Part shown: piece by piece, positions 8,225 through 15,981 of the stretch
How the letters are laid out: every line of letters begins with the position of its first letter
How positions within the stretch are numbered: position 1 is the first letter of the stretch
Source of the DNA: Algoriphagus ratkowskyi
GTDB taxonomy: Bacteria > Bacteroidota > Bacteroidia > Cytophagales > Cyclobacteriaceae
NCBI RefSeq assembly: GCF_002150505.1
Contig: NZ_MSSV01000008.1
Location: forward strand, 242,760 to 306,759
Length of the DNA stretch: 64,000 nt
Direction of reading: 5' to 3'
Notes under the pieces: generated by a model
What the model saw: the letters and a program-made list of their open reading frames with translations, nothing else
What the model was told of the DNA's origin: nothing
The model's database searches: none
Program-made: the position numbers and the translations under genes

Positions 8225-8755
8225 ATGAAAACTAATTTCTTTAAAATCACCACTTTCGTGACAGCATTTATGTTCAGTTCAAGTGTTTTTGCCCAGGTAG
8301 ATGGACCTATCCTTAACGGAGTAGACAACACCAGCGAGTATAAAACAATCGAGTTAATAAATATGGACAGAGATCTCTCGACCTTTGCAAACTTGTTGAC
8401 GCTTTCTGGGCTCAATCTCTCTTTGGCGCTTACCACAGAACCCCATACACTGTTAGTTCCTACCAATAATGCCTTTACCAAAATGTCCATAAAACGTTTT
8501 GCGGAATTGACAAATCCAAATAACAGGGCAGGACTGATCAAATTTATGAATGAACATTTTTTATCAAAAAAATATAATAGTTCTGAGTTTAAGAATGCTG
8601 ATGTCATCAGTACTGGAAATAACACCGAGATTGAAATTTACCAGGATTCTTATTATTTGTCTTTTGGAGGATCAAAAGTCATTCAAGCAGATATCAAATC
8701 TAAAAACGGAATGATTTTTATAGTAGATGGCATTATAGAACCTACCCGTTACTAG
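8225..8755 (+). CDS. Secreted fasciclin (FAS1) domain protein (176 aa)
   Basis: A cleavable signal peptide (residues 1-23, ending in VFAQ) precedes one FAS1 domain. The family signature is visible: LSTFANLLTLSGL, HTLLVPTNNAFTKM, LIKFMNEHFL, and the end block GMIFIVDGIIEPTRY. FAS1 proteins mediate adhesion or envelope interactions and are frequent in Bacteroidota stress clusters. The size fits a single-domain member. Nothing indicates damage. Confidence 0.85.
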   Translation: MKTNFFKITTFVTAFMFSSSVFAQVDGPILNGVDNTSEYKTIELINMDRDLSTFANLLTLSGLNLSLALTTEPHTLLVPTNNAFTKMSIKRFAELTNPNNRAGLIKFMNEHFLSKKYNSSEFKNADVISTGNNTEIEIYQDSYYLSFGGSKVIQADIKSKNGMIFIVDGIIEPTRY

Positions 8756-8764
8756 GAGCAATTC

Positions 8765-9017
8765 AAGCCCTCCATCGTTCCACAATATGCGGCTGCCATT
8801 TTAGAACTTTTTAAAGAAGCAGAAGTGCCTGAAGGATTGGCCAATTAAGTAGTGAAGCAACAGCCGTTCATTTAGTTGATCAGGCTAAGCGTTATTTTGA
8901 TGCAGGTGTAAGAAGTCCTATTGAGCTGAAAACGTGCAGATTGTGAAGGAGCTTTTTTGGAACCTACAATACTCACCGGACTGAAACCTGGTATTGCTGG
9001 TTATCATGAGGAATTCC
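8765..9017 (+). pseudogene. Aldehyde dehydrogenase fragment, copy 5, with the catalytic middle deleted
   Basis: The first part (8774-8849) reads SIVPQYAAAILELFKEAEVP, matching the region upstream of the window's first base. It then jumps directly to SSEATAVHLVDQAKRYFDAG, equivalent to base 418 onward of copy 1, and continues through frameshifts to LEPTIL and GLKPGIAGYHEEF. The whole cofactor and catalytic Cys region is missing. This copy shows that the repeated unit included more of the gene than its 3' end. Confidence 0.8.
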
Positions 9018-9066
9018 TATCTCAAATTTAAAAGGTCACAATAATATCAAAAAACTAATTATAATA
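9018..9066 (+). repeat. Leader-like repeat, copy B
   Basis: This copy matches 7981-8029 with about five differences. It ends 17 bases before ATG 9084, so it forms the upstream region of the small membrane protein gene. It starts exactly where the fifth aldehyde dehydrogenase fragment stops matching. Confidence 0.7.
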
Positions 9067-9083
9067 ACTTAAAAAAAACAATC

Positions 9084-9230
9084 ATGGGAAATTTACTTTA
9101 CATCGTAGCGGTAATTTTAATTATTGGCTGGGTAATCGGTTTTTTTGCTTTTCAAGTCGGTTGGTTTATACATTTATTGCTTGTTATTGCAGTTATCGCA
9201 ATAGTTGTTAAACTCATTCAAGGCAAATGA
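9084..9230 (+). CDS. Lmo0937-like small membrane protein (48 aa)
   Basis: ATG 9084 opens a 48-codon frame ending at TGA 9228. The product MGNLLYIVAVILIIGWVIGF continues with a second hydrophobic helix ending in VKLIQGK. The pattern LLYIVAVILIIGWVIGFFAF is typical of the lmo0937/DUF5670 family of two-helix inner membrane proteins found in stress loci across Bacteroidota. A strong stem-loop follows at 9245. Molecular function is unknown. Confidence 0.8.
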   Translation: MGNLLYIVAVILIIGWVIGFFAFQVGWFIHLLLVIAVIAIVVKLIQGK

Positions 9231-9244
9231 ATACTATAATTAAT

Positions 9245-9281
9245 GTCGATTACCTGAAAGGAAACCTTTCAGGTAATCGAC
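9245..9281 (+). terminator. Perfect 17-bp stem with 3-base loop
   Basis: GTCGATTACCTGAAAGG at 9245-9261 pairs perfectly with 9265-9281 around an AAA loop. It lies 15 bases after the stop of the small membrane protein. There is no long T-tract, but stem strength and position argue for transcription termination or mRNA 3'-end protection. Confidence 0.75.
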
Positions 9282-9381
9282 AAATTCTATAATTAATATA
9301 ATTCCTTTGTAGTCTATCTGACGATAGCTGAAAATAGAATGTTATCTAATAAATATTTTAACACTTAAAAACAAAATTATT

Positions 9382-9984
9382 ATGGCAGAAATTAAGATTG
9401 AACAGAAAAAACAGATTTGGCCATGGTTGTTAGTCGGCCTTATCATCGCTGCATTGCTTGTATATTTTCTGGTATTTCGTGATAACGGCGAAAATACTGA
9501 GGCAGTAACTGAAGCAGATTACATCACCAATACGAACGAATATGACCTTTTAGGGGTAAATGAAAATAACAGCACCGTTGCGGCTTATGTAAATTTTTTA
9601 GAAAACAATAAGGCAAATATGGGTCTGGACCATGCATATACAAATGAAGCATTATTAAAACTAATTGCAGCTACTAATGCTATGGCCAATGAGGTTGATT
9701 ATGACGTTCAGGCAGACATAGAAAAGGTAAACGAATATGCAAAAATGATTGCAAGTGATCCTTTCGAAACAACACATGCGGATAATATTAGAAAGGCAGA
9801 TGATATCTTAACTAATATATTACAAAACCTCCAAAAGGCAATGTATCCAGGTTTGGCAGACGAAGTTGAAGAATTAAAGAGTGCATCAGAATCAATAAAA
9901 ATGGGAGTACTTACGCTTGAACAAAAAGATGCAGTTAAGAATTACTTTGCAAAAGCTGCGGACCTTCTTCAAAAAATGAATTAG
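9382..9984 (+). CDS. Membrane-anchored hypothetical protein (200 aa)
   Basis: Residues 1-12 are charged and cytoplasmic, residues about 13-33 form one membrane helix (WPWLLVGLIIAALLVYFLVF), and the rest is a soluble, mainly helical and acidic periplasmic domain with many Glu and Asp residues. The C-terminus ends LLQKMN. The gene sits between the Lmo0937-like protein and a PRC-barrel gene, a neighbourhood I associate with envelope stress in Bacteroidota. I do not recognise a named domain. Confidence 0.8.
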   Translation: MAEIKIEQKKQIWPWLLVGLIIAALLVYFLVFRDNGENTEAVTEADYITNTNEYDLLGVNENNSTVAAYVNFLENNKANMGLDHAYTNEALLKLIAATNAMANEVDYDVQADIEKVNEYAKMIASDPFETTHADNIRKADDILTNILQNLQKAMYPGLADEVEELKSASESIKMGVLTLEQKDAVKNYFAKAADLLQKMN

Positions 9985-9990
9985 TTAACC

Positions 9991-10009
9991 ATGCCTGCGG
10001 CATGCAGGC
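9991..10009. repeat. Palindromic hairpin ATGCC-TGC-GGCAT and overlapping GCCTGC/GCAGGC stem
   Basis: GCCTGC at 9993-9998 pairs with GCAGGC at 10004-10009, and ATGCC/GGCAT pair inside 9991-10003. It begins 7 bases after the stop of the previous gene. It may terminate transcription. Its RTGCC-N3-GGCAY core resembles the repeats at 52150, 63679 and 63956. Confidence 0.5.
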
Positions 10010-10026
10010 TTTAAAAAATTAAAATA

Positions 10027-10551
10027 ATGACACATACAAATAAAAATCTTTATAATCTGGATGAATTATCAGGTTATAAAGTGGCCGAGAATTATAGCGA
10101 TGTAAGGGGTTGGGATGTGAAAGATGCAAATAACCGTATCATTGGAAAAGTAGATCATTTGCTGGTAAATAAAACTGCCGAACGAGTAGTTTATCTAGAT
10201 GTTGAAGTCGATGAAACGTTGATAGAAGAGGGGCACGACGCATATCAAAACCAAGTTAGCGAAGGTGTGCATGAGTTTTTAAACAAGGAAGGAGAAAATC
10301 ACCTGATTATTCCTATAGGAATGACAATTATTGATGAGAAGAACAAACTTGTAAATACTCAACAAATTGATAGTTCCACTTTTTCCAAAGCAAATCGGTT
10401 CAAAAAGGGAGATGTTATAGATTTTGAATACGAATTAAATTTACTTCGCCATTACAGGGGAGATAACACGATTCACGGTTCGAATAGTGTTGATGGATTT
10501 TATGATCGTGAAGAGTTTAACAATTCTTTTCATCACAGAGATTTGGAGTAA
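10027..10551 (+). CDS. PRC-barrel domain protein (174 aa)
   Basis: The N-terminal 100 residues form one PRC-barrel domain: LDELSGYKVAENYSDVRGWD, then DANNRIIGKVDHLLVN and VVYLDVEVDE, and IIPIGMTIID. The rest is charged and probably disordered, ending in a His/Asp-rich tail. Single-domain members like this are annotated as photosystem reaction centre H-like and occur in non-phototrophs. There is no signal peptide. It is distinct from the two-domain protein at 5241. Confidence 0.8.
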   Translation: MTHTNKNLYNLDELSGYKVAENYSDVRGWDVKDANNRIIGKVDHLLVNKTAERVVYLDVEVDETLIEEGHDAYQNQVSEGVHEFLNKEGENHLIIPIGMTIIDEKNKLVNTQQIDSSTFSKANRFKKGDVIDFEYELNLLRHYRGDNTIHGSNSVDGFYDREEFNNSFHHRDLE

Positions 10552-10576
10552 AATGTTATGTAATTAATCACCTAAT

Positions 10577-10666
10577 AATGTTTTGGCAGATACCGGAGTA
10601 GTAATTGTGACAGGAAGCAGCTGAATGATAGGCTCGGCCTTAATTCATAAAATAGCTGCCAACTAA
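10577..10666 (+). pseudogene. N-terminal remnant of a short-chain dehydrogenase/epimerase
   Basis: One frame reads ADTGVVIVTGSS, stop, MIGSALIHKIAAN, stop. Replacing the TGA with GGA gives the glycine-rich cofactor motif VTGSSGMIGSALIHKIA of NAD(P)-dependent epimerases and short-chain dehydrogenases. Only about 30 codons remain. Confidence 0.6.
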
Positions 10667-10680
10667 ATAAAAGTAATATG

Positions 10681-10830
10681 ATTATCCGCAATGATGCCAC
10701 TAGCCATAGTTTCTTAGCTTTATAGGACGGAAGACCGGTGACCGAAGTGGCCTAAATACTAATTTTAACCACCTCCTATATTGCTTTTATTTTTTTACTG
10801 GCAGAAAAGCGGGATATACATAAAAAGTAA
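10681..10830 (+). pseudogene. Decayed C-terminal remnant of an unidentified protein, copy B
   Basis: A single frame reads through 150 bases with two internal stops (TAG 10723, TAA 10753) and a final TAA at 10828. Its last part, ILILTTSYIAFIFLLAEKR, is a membrane helix with a basic end. It is colinear with 8038-8190. The parent family is not recognised. Confidence 0.55.
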
Positions 10831-10845
10831 ATTTAAAATAGGACA

Positions 10846-11778
10846 ATGCAACAGGACATACAAACGCAAATAGAGGCACCTATAGAAACGGTAATCCAAA
10901 AATTAGAAAGTTGGTATGATGCCTTAATAAATTTGATTCCCAACATGGCAGTGACCCTGCTCCTATTAATAATCTTTCTTGTTCTTGCCAGACTAGGAAG
11001 CAAACTATCTATAAAACTTTTCTACAAAGCATCAAAAAACGAAGCATTTGGGCATTTATTTTCCACTGTTGTTTATGCGGCAATCTTAGGGCTTGGTTTT
11101 TTTATTATGCTTGGAGTACTCGGGCTAAATAAAGCATTAACCTCCTTAATCGCAGGAATTGGTGTGCTTGGTTTAGTATTGGGTTTTGCTTTTCAGGATA
11201 TAGCGGCAGATTTTATTTCGGGTATTATTCTGGCCTTCAGGAAACCTTTTAAGGTTGGGGACATTATAGGAATAAAGGATATTATGGGCGTAGTAAGTAA
11301 AATTGACTTACGGGTTACGATTATTGAGACTTTCCAGGGCCAAGAAGTTTACATTCCAAATAAAGACATCTTACAGAGTGCTATCTACAATTATTCTATT
11401 TTGAAAAAAAGGCGTATTGATATAGCCGTTGGAGTTTCTTATGCAGAAGATCTTGATAAAGTTGAAGATGTTGTATTGAGCACAATAAAAAACTTGGAAG
11501 GAGTGATAGACCATGATAAGATTGTTTTTGATTATTCTGACTTTGACTCCAGTTCAATCAATTTTAATATTCGATTTTGGATAGAATATCCTGGAGAACC
11601 CAGCTACTTCACGATGAAAAACAAAGCTATCAAAGCGATTAAAAGTGCATTTGATAAACAGGATATTACTATTCCTTTTCCAATCAGGACACTGGACTTT
11701 GGAATTAAAGGCGGTCAAAAACTCTCCCAAATGGAATTGGACATAAATGGAGTAAGTAAGGAAAAGAGTACCGAATAG
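10846..11778 (+). CDS. MscS-family mechanosensitive ion channel (310 aa)
   Basis: Three hydrophobic segments (residues about 30-50, 65-85 and 90-120) precede the conserved pore-lining helix and beta domain: GVLGLVLGFAFQDIAADFISG, then FRKPFKVGDIIGIKDIMG, VVSKIDLRVTII and YIPNKDI. These are MscS hallmarks. The channel opens under membrane tension to release osmolytes during hypo-osmotic shock. The length is normal for a small-conductance member. It is the last clear gene of the stress island. Confidence 0.9.
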   Translation: MQQDIQTQIEAPIETVIQKLESWYDALINLIPNMAVTLLLLIIFLVLARLGSKLSIKLFYKASKNEAFGHLFSTVVYAAILGLGFFIMLGVLGLNKALTSLIAGIGVLGLVLGFAFQDIAADFISGIILAFRKPFKVGDIIGIKDIMGVVSKIDLRVTIIETFQGQEVYIPNKDILQSAIYNYSILKKRRIDIAVGVSYAEDLDKVEDVVLSTIKNLEGVIDHDKIVFDYSDFDSSSINFNIRFWIEYPGEPSYFTMKNKAIKAIKSAFDKQDITIPFPIRTLDFGIKGGQKLSQMELDINGVSKEKSTE

Positions 11779-11911
11779 AAAATTACGGTGAACTTTAAGA
11801 GAATTTAGCTTTTGATGAATCGAACAACCATCGGCGAAAACAAACTATAATCTAATAGCAGTTAAATCAGCTTTCATAAACTCTTATGCAGTTAATAACA
11901 AGATTGACTTT

Positions 11912-12208
11912 TTGGAGCTTTTCCAAGATGAGTTAAGAAAGAGTTCATTAGTGTATCAGCTAGATGCAGACTTATACCTTAATAGTTTTCTAGAAACTGG
12001 AATTATAGCCAAAAGCCATCCTGGCGCAACTGCTCACCTCAACCGTGTCAAAAGTGATTGTTTATATTCTCTCGCATATGATGGGAATATTCTACCTGCC
12101 GAGAAAGTGGCTATGGACACTAATAAAGATTTGAAAAACGCACCAATTACGAAAAATGGAACAAAAGATTATATCTATGCTGCCAAGGAATTTGCTAGAG
12201 AGTTATAA
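11912..12208 (+). CDS. Hypothetical protein, start uncertain, possibly N-terminally broken
   Basis: TTG 11912 is the first conventional start in a frame that is open from the TGA at 11816, and the residues upstream (NLIAVKSAFINSYAVNNKID) look as protein-like as those after it. No ATG exists in that stretch. A 98-residue product from TTG contains SSLVYQLDADLYLNSFLETG and ends AAKEFAREL. I do not recognise a family. It may be the 3' part of a gene whose start was lost, because an ATG at 11815 in another frame runs only to a stop at 11848. Confidence 0.45.
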   Translation: MELFQDELRKSSLVYQLDADLYLNSFLETGIIAKSHPGATAHLNRVKSDCLYSLAYDGNILPAEKVAMDTNKDLKNAPITKNGTKDYIYAAKEFAREL

Positions 12209-12370
12209 GGCCTTGAGAATTGAATAAATTATACCTATCATAAATAGCAATTATGGCTGTTTAATTTACAGATCGGAACATAACCCAAAGATCTGGCACA
12301 TCTTTTTACTCAAATCCCATAACATTGGTCAATTGAAAGGTTTCTGATAAGATATTCTACATTACCCAAA

Positions 12371-13090
12371 ATGAAAGATTTACCAGTTTCGCAGATTAGT
12401 ACTTTTACCTTAATGAGGTTCAATGGGCTTAGTAATACCTTTTGGATTTTCGGTCAAATGGGAAAAGCTCAGAAAAAACTTGAGGAAGTTCCTGGTCTGT
12501 TATTTTTCAAACTATTAGGTAGTGGTGGCGGAAATGGATTTTCCAAGTCGCTGAATGTGAATGTGTATGCACTTCACTGCGTGTGGGAATCAGAGCAAAA
12601 TGCGACTGACTTCTTCGAACTATCAGACACGTTTTCTGAGTTTAAAATTAAGTCAGCGGAAATTTTTTACATTTTCCTGAAGGCAGTAAAAGCACATGGA
12701 CTTTGGGATGGAACTAACCCTTACGAGCTACAAAATTTAAGTCCAAACGGCCCAGTTGTCGTGATTACCAGAGCTAGAATAAAATTGAAATTTCTCCTAA
12801 AATTCTGGCGACACGTACCCTCTTTGGGGAGAAAAGTATCTCAGGCAGAAGGATCAATTTTCTCTATCGGCATAGGAGAATATCCTTGGTTTATGCAGGC
12901 CACCTTCAGCATTTGGGATTCTTATGAAGCTATGCGAGCTTATGCTTATGGATCTCCATTGCATATGGAAGTCATTAAAAATACAAGAGAATTAGGTTGG
13001 TACTCCGAAGAACTTTTTGCCAATTTCATTCCGTACAAGACTGTAGGTAAATGGAATGAGCTAGATTTTCATTTGGACCAAAAGGTGTGA
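12371..13090 (+). CDS. CrtA-like (spheroidene monooxygenase family) protein (239 aa)
   Basis: The C-terminal third, ATFSIWDSYEAMRAYAYGSP followed by TRELGWYSEELFANF, matches the signature of the CrtA family, heme-dependent enzymes that oxygenate acyclic carotenoids such as spheroidene. The N-terminal half (FTLMRFNG, LFFKLLGSGGGNGF) is also compatible. There are no carotenoid genes next to it, so the substrate cannot be inferred from context. Bacteroidota carry many CrtA-like proteins of unknown function. Family confident, activity not. Confidence 0.65.
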   Translation: MKDLPVSQISTFTLMRFNGLSNTFWIFGQMGKAQKKLEEVPGLLFFKLLGSGGGNGFSKSLNVNVYALHCVWESEQNATDFFELSDTFSEFKIKSAEIFYIFLKAVKAHGLWDGTNPYELQNLSPNGPVVVITRARIKLKFLLKFWRHVPSLGRKVSQAEGSIFSIGIGEYPWFMQATFSIWDSYEAMRAYAYGSPLHMEVIKNTRELGWYSEELFANFIPYKTVGKWNELDFHLDQKV

Positions 13091-13218
13091 TCCGCTCACA
13101 CTTAAATCAATATTACACCTTTATAAACAGGTTTTAAACCAATTGATCTATCATTCAGTGAGTAATGGAGGGAGATTTTATAGGCTAATCAGATTAATTA
13201 GAATAAAAGTATTATCGA

Positions 13219-13731
13219 TTAAGACGTACTGTATTTTCCCATATGACCTCTTTTGGATTCTAAATTTTTGCGAACTGTTAATGCTGCTTCCTTCAGATAT
13301 TCAATATGCTCATTATGACCAAACAAAGCATAATCATCATTTAATTCCTTTAAAGCTAAGTTGCTAATGATTGGGGATGTGTCCATTACTCGCGTCTCAA
13401 GCGCGTTTTTTCTTTCGTATCTGCTATTCTTAATTTGCTGAGCCTTCACGCTATATTCTTCTACGCTATCCCCATTGTCGATGTATAACTCCTCATCGTG
13501 TGGCATACTATTATTGCGTAGCGTGACAAAAGGCAGCTTGCCCTTTTCAAACAAAATCTCTATCGCAAGTGGATCTTTTGAATAGACTATCCAAAATTCT
13601 TTACCAATAAACTCGTTTTGTGACAAAGAAAAACCGAATTCTGAAACTAGAAAATTAAATTCCTTTTCAACCTGGTCGACATGTGTTTTAAATTCTAAAC
13701 TCTGCGTAACAGGATTACTTTTGATTGCCAT
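13219..13731 (-). CDS. Hypothetical protein (170 aa)
   Basis: The product begins MAIKSNPVTQSLEFKTHVDQ and contains FNFLVSEFGFSLSQNEFIG and FWIVYSKDPLAIEILFEKG, with a polar charged C-terminus. It is soluble, with no signal peptide or membrane segment. The balanced composition suggests a real gene. It is a single gene opposite in direction to its neighbours. No family recognised. Confidence 0.6.
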   Translation of the reverse strand: MAIKSNPVTQSLEFKTHVDQVEKEFNFLVSEFGFSLSQNEFIGKEFWIVYSKDPLAIEILFEKGKLPFVTLRNNSMPHDEELYIDNGDSVEEYSVKAQQIKNSRYERKNALETRVMDTSPIISNLALKELNDDYALFGHNEHIEYLKEAALTVRKNLESKRGHMGKYSTS

Positions 13732-14146
13732 ATATGAGATTATTAGCTATGCTTACCTTAATTAACTAATGTGATTGCAAAATTAATTGCTTTCAGTGGT
13801 AGCTGAATATAATGTTAAAACGAAAACTATTACATTTCACATCCCTAGTTGAGGTGCGGAAGTTCCGAATTTATCCTCATTATTTCGCCTAAAATCCGAA
13901 ATCAAAAGCCTATTCTTTATCCTACAGGAACAACATTGTGAAGTTTCTGTTTCTCTTAGCAGATAAAAATATCATACAGAATTGTTTTTTATAGCTGTTT
14001 TTGCATTAATAAAACTTGAGAGATTTTCAATCCAATGCCCTAATGTTTAAAACAAAAATTAATAACTAATATTCTTGCTTTCAAATCTCTACCCTACCAT
14101 TTTCCGTAGTTACCTTTAATCTTTATTGCCATCTCACCTCCTTCTC
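13732..14146. other. Intergenic region between divergent genes, no feature seen
   Basis: About 415 AT-rich bases separate the minus-strand hypothetical gene from the DUF4230 gene. It must hold both promoters, but I see no clear hairpin, repeat or small open frame. Confidence 0.4.
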
Positions 14147-14761
14147 ATGAATAGATTTGTCTTCGGATTTCTTGCTGCTCTCTTAATTATAGGTGGCTTT
14201 TGGTACTTTTCTGATAGAAAAGATAGCCGAGATGAACTGAACGCTAACTCAGCGATGATTCAGCAGCAGATCCAGCAAGTAGGAAAACTTATCGTGACTG
14301 AAGGATATTATTCTCAGGTTTATACCTTCAAAAATTCTCAAAAGCTATTTCTTAGTCTTGTCAGTGCTAATAAGAAAGCTTTGATTATTGCTAAAGCAAA
14401 AGCCACCGTAGAATATGATCTTCGACAACTAGAGACGAAAGTTGACCCGGAGTCTAAGACAGTTACAATTACAAAAATTCCAGATCCTGTGATCAATATT
14501 TACCCTGAATTTGAATACTACGATGTAACTCAGGACTTTTTAAATCCCTTTGAAGCAAAGGATTACAACAAGATAAAAACAAGCATCACTGCTCAATTTC
14601 GAGAGAAAATCGAGGCCTCCGAACTTAAAAATGATGCCCAAGAGCGCTTAATGAGCGAACTTTTAAATATCTATGTATTGACCAAGTCTCTAGGTTGGAC
14701 ATTGGTCTATAATGAAGTCATAATTGAAAATGAGGAGCAGATGGAGAATTTAAAAAGGTAG
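14147..14761 (+). CDS. DUF4230 domain protein (204 aa)
   Basis: One membrane helix near the N-terminus (FVFGFLAALLIIGGFWYF) is followed by a soluble domain with the DUF4230 pattern: IQQVGKLIVTEGYYSQVYTF, AKATVEYDLRQL, ITKIPDPVINIYPEFEYYD. The family is widespread in Bacteroidota and of unknown function. I use ATG 14147; a TTG seven codons upstream adds nothing family-like. No operon partner is obvious on either side. Confidence 0.8.
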   Translation: MNRFVFGFLAALLIIGGFWYFSDRKDSRDELNANSAMIQQQIQQVGKLIVTEGYYSQVYTFKNSQKLFLSLVSANKKALIIAKAKATVEYDLRQLETKVDPESKTVTITKIPDPVINIYPEFEYYDVTQDFLNPFEAKDYNKIKTSITAQFREKIEASELKNDAQERLMSELLNIYVLTKSLGWTLVYNEVIIENEEQMENLKR

Positions 14762-14988
14762 AAAGATATATTATCCATCTAATTTTCATTTCAAAAGTGT
14801 GATATGATTTTCACGCTAGAGAGAAATGAACTGATGAGTTTCAAAACAATTTTTCATATGTTACCTTAGCAATTCTAAACGAATAGGTTACGCCCAAATA
14901 ACCCTATACCTAATTATTTTTTTTCGTTGATCCATGTAGCGTTTCTCCATGAGACTTCGTTTTAAAAAAAGCTAAACCACTATTACCG

Positions 14989-15969
14989 TTGAAAAACACC
15001 ATATCTGTGATCCTACCCAATTACAACGGGAAGGAATTGCTCCAGACATACATTCCCTTCACTTTGAAGGCTTTAAAGCACTCAAAAATTGACTATGAAT
15101 TCATCGTAATTGATGACTGTTCTACTGACGATTCTGTCGAATTTTTACAGCAGAATTACCCTAATATAAAAATATTAGCAAATGGTGAAAATCGCGGCTT
15201 CTCATTTTCCTGTAATTCAGGAATTCAGGCTGCTACAATGGATTTGATCTTTTTACTCAACTCTGATATCAAGTTAACATCAGACTATTTCGAAGTACTA
15301 CTGCCCTACTTTGACAATCCAGACACATTTGGTGTAATGGGTAAAATTCTAACATCCGACGGAAAAGATATAGAAGTGGCTGCACGCTATCCTATATTCA
15401 ATGGATCTAAACTGAAGTCAAACCAACTTTTTTACATCAAATCCAGTAAGGAAGTACCTACAATATTTCTCTCTGGAGCCAACTCCCTTATAGATCGACA
15501 TAAACTCCAGCAATTGGACGGATTTGATGAAATCTATTCTCCATTTTATTCCGAGGATGTGGATTTGGGAATTCGAGCATGGAAAATGGGCTGGTTCTGC
15601 CACTACGAACATGAAGCGACTTGCTTTCACCTAGGTTCACACACAACCAAAACCTATTTCGAGAAGAGTAAGGTTAAAGAGATTTACTTCAGAAATCGCA
15701 TGATTTTTCACGCCATTCATTTGGATGGTAAGGATCTTAAGATGTGGCGAAATCGGTTAGTATTACTGGAAGTATTGCCTAAAATGCTTCTCGGCCAATT
15801 TTGGATTTGGAAAGCTTATGTAGGATTTCTTGCTCAGCATAAACAAATTCAAGAATCTCGTGAAAATCTTAGGTTGAAAATGATGAGTAGGCATGGTAAA
15901 GTATCACTGCAGCAGATTATTCTAAGAATTCAAAACCTCCTCGTCACAAAACAGGTCGTCACGCTATAA
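14989..15969 (+). CDS. Family 2 glycosyltransferase (326 aa)
   Basis: GT-A fold features: ISVILPNYNGKELL at the N-terminus, the nucleotide-binding DDCSTDDS (Asp 42-43), an NSD metal site equivalent to DXD (Asp 93), and the acceptor-side SEDVDLGIRAWKMGW. It resembles rhamnosyltransferase-like enzymes of surface glycan synthesis. TTG 14989 is the likely start, because a stop lies just upstream in frame and no ATG fits. It is the first of five tightly packed genes, so its product probably works on the same glycan or lipid-linked sugar that the next gene's ABC exporter moves. Confidence 0.85.
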   Translation: MKNTISVILPNYNGKELLQTYIPFTLKALKHSKIDYEFIVIDDCSTDDSVEFLQQNYPNIKILANGENRGFSFSCNSGIQAATMDLIFLLNSDIKLTSDYFEVLLPYFDNPDTFGVMGKILTSDGKDIEVAARYPIFNGSKLKSNQLFYIKSSKEVPTIFLSGANSLIDRHKLQQLDGFDEIYSPFYSEDVDLGIRAWKMGWFCHYEHEATCFHLGSHTTKTYFEKSKVKEIYFRNRMIFHAIHLDGKDLKMWRNRLVLLEVLPKMLLGQFWIWKAYVGFLAQHKQIQESRENLRLKMMSRHGKVSLQQIILRIQNLLVTKQVVTL

Positions 15970-15981
15970 TTCGCATAACCT

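Noticed and set aside
1..11800. Integrative element, prophage or plasmid-derived island
   Set aside because: No integrase, transposase, phage, mobilisation or replication gene is visible, and no tRNA or direct-repeat border. Only gene fragments suggest rearrangement.
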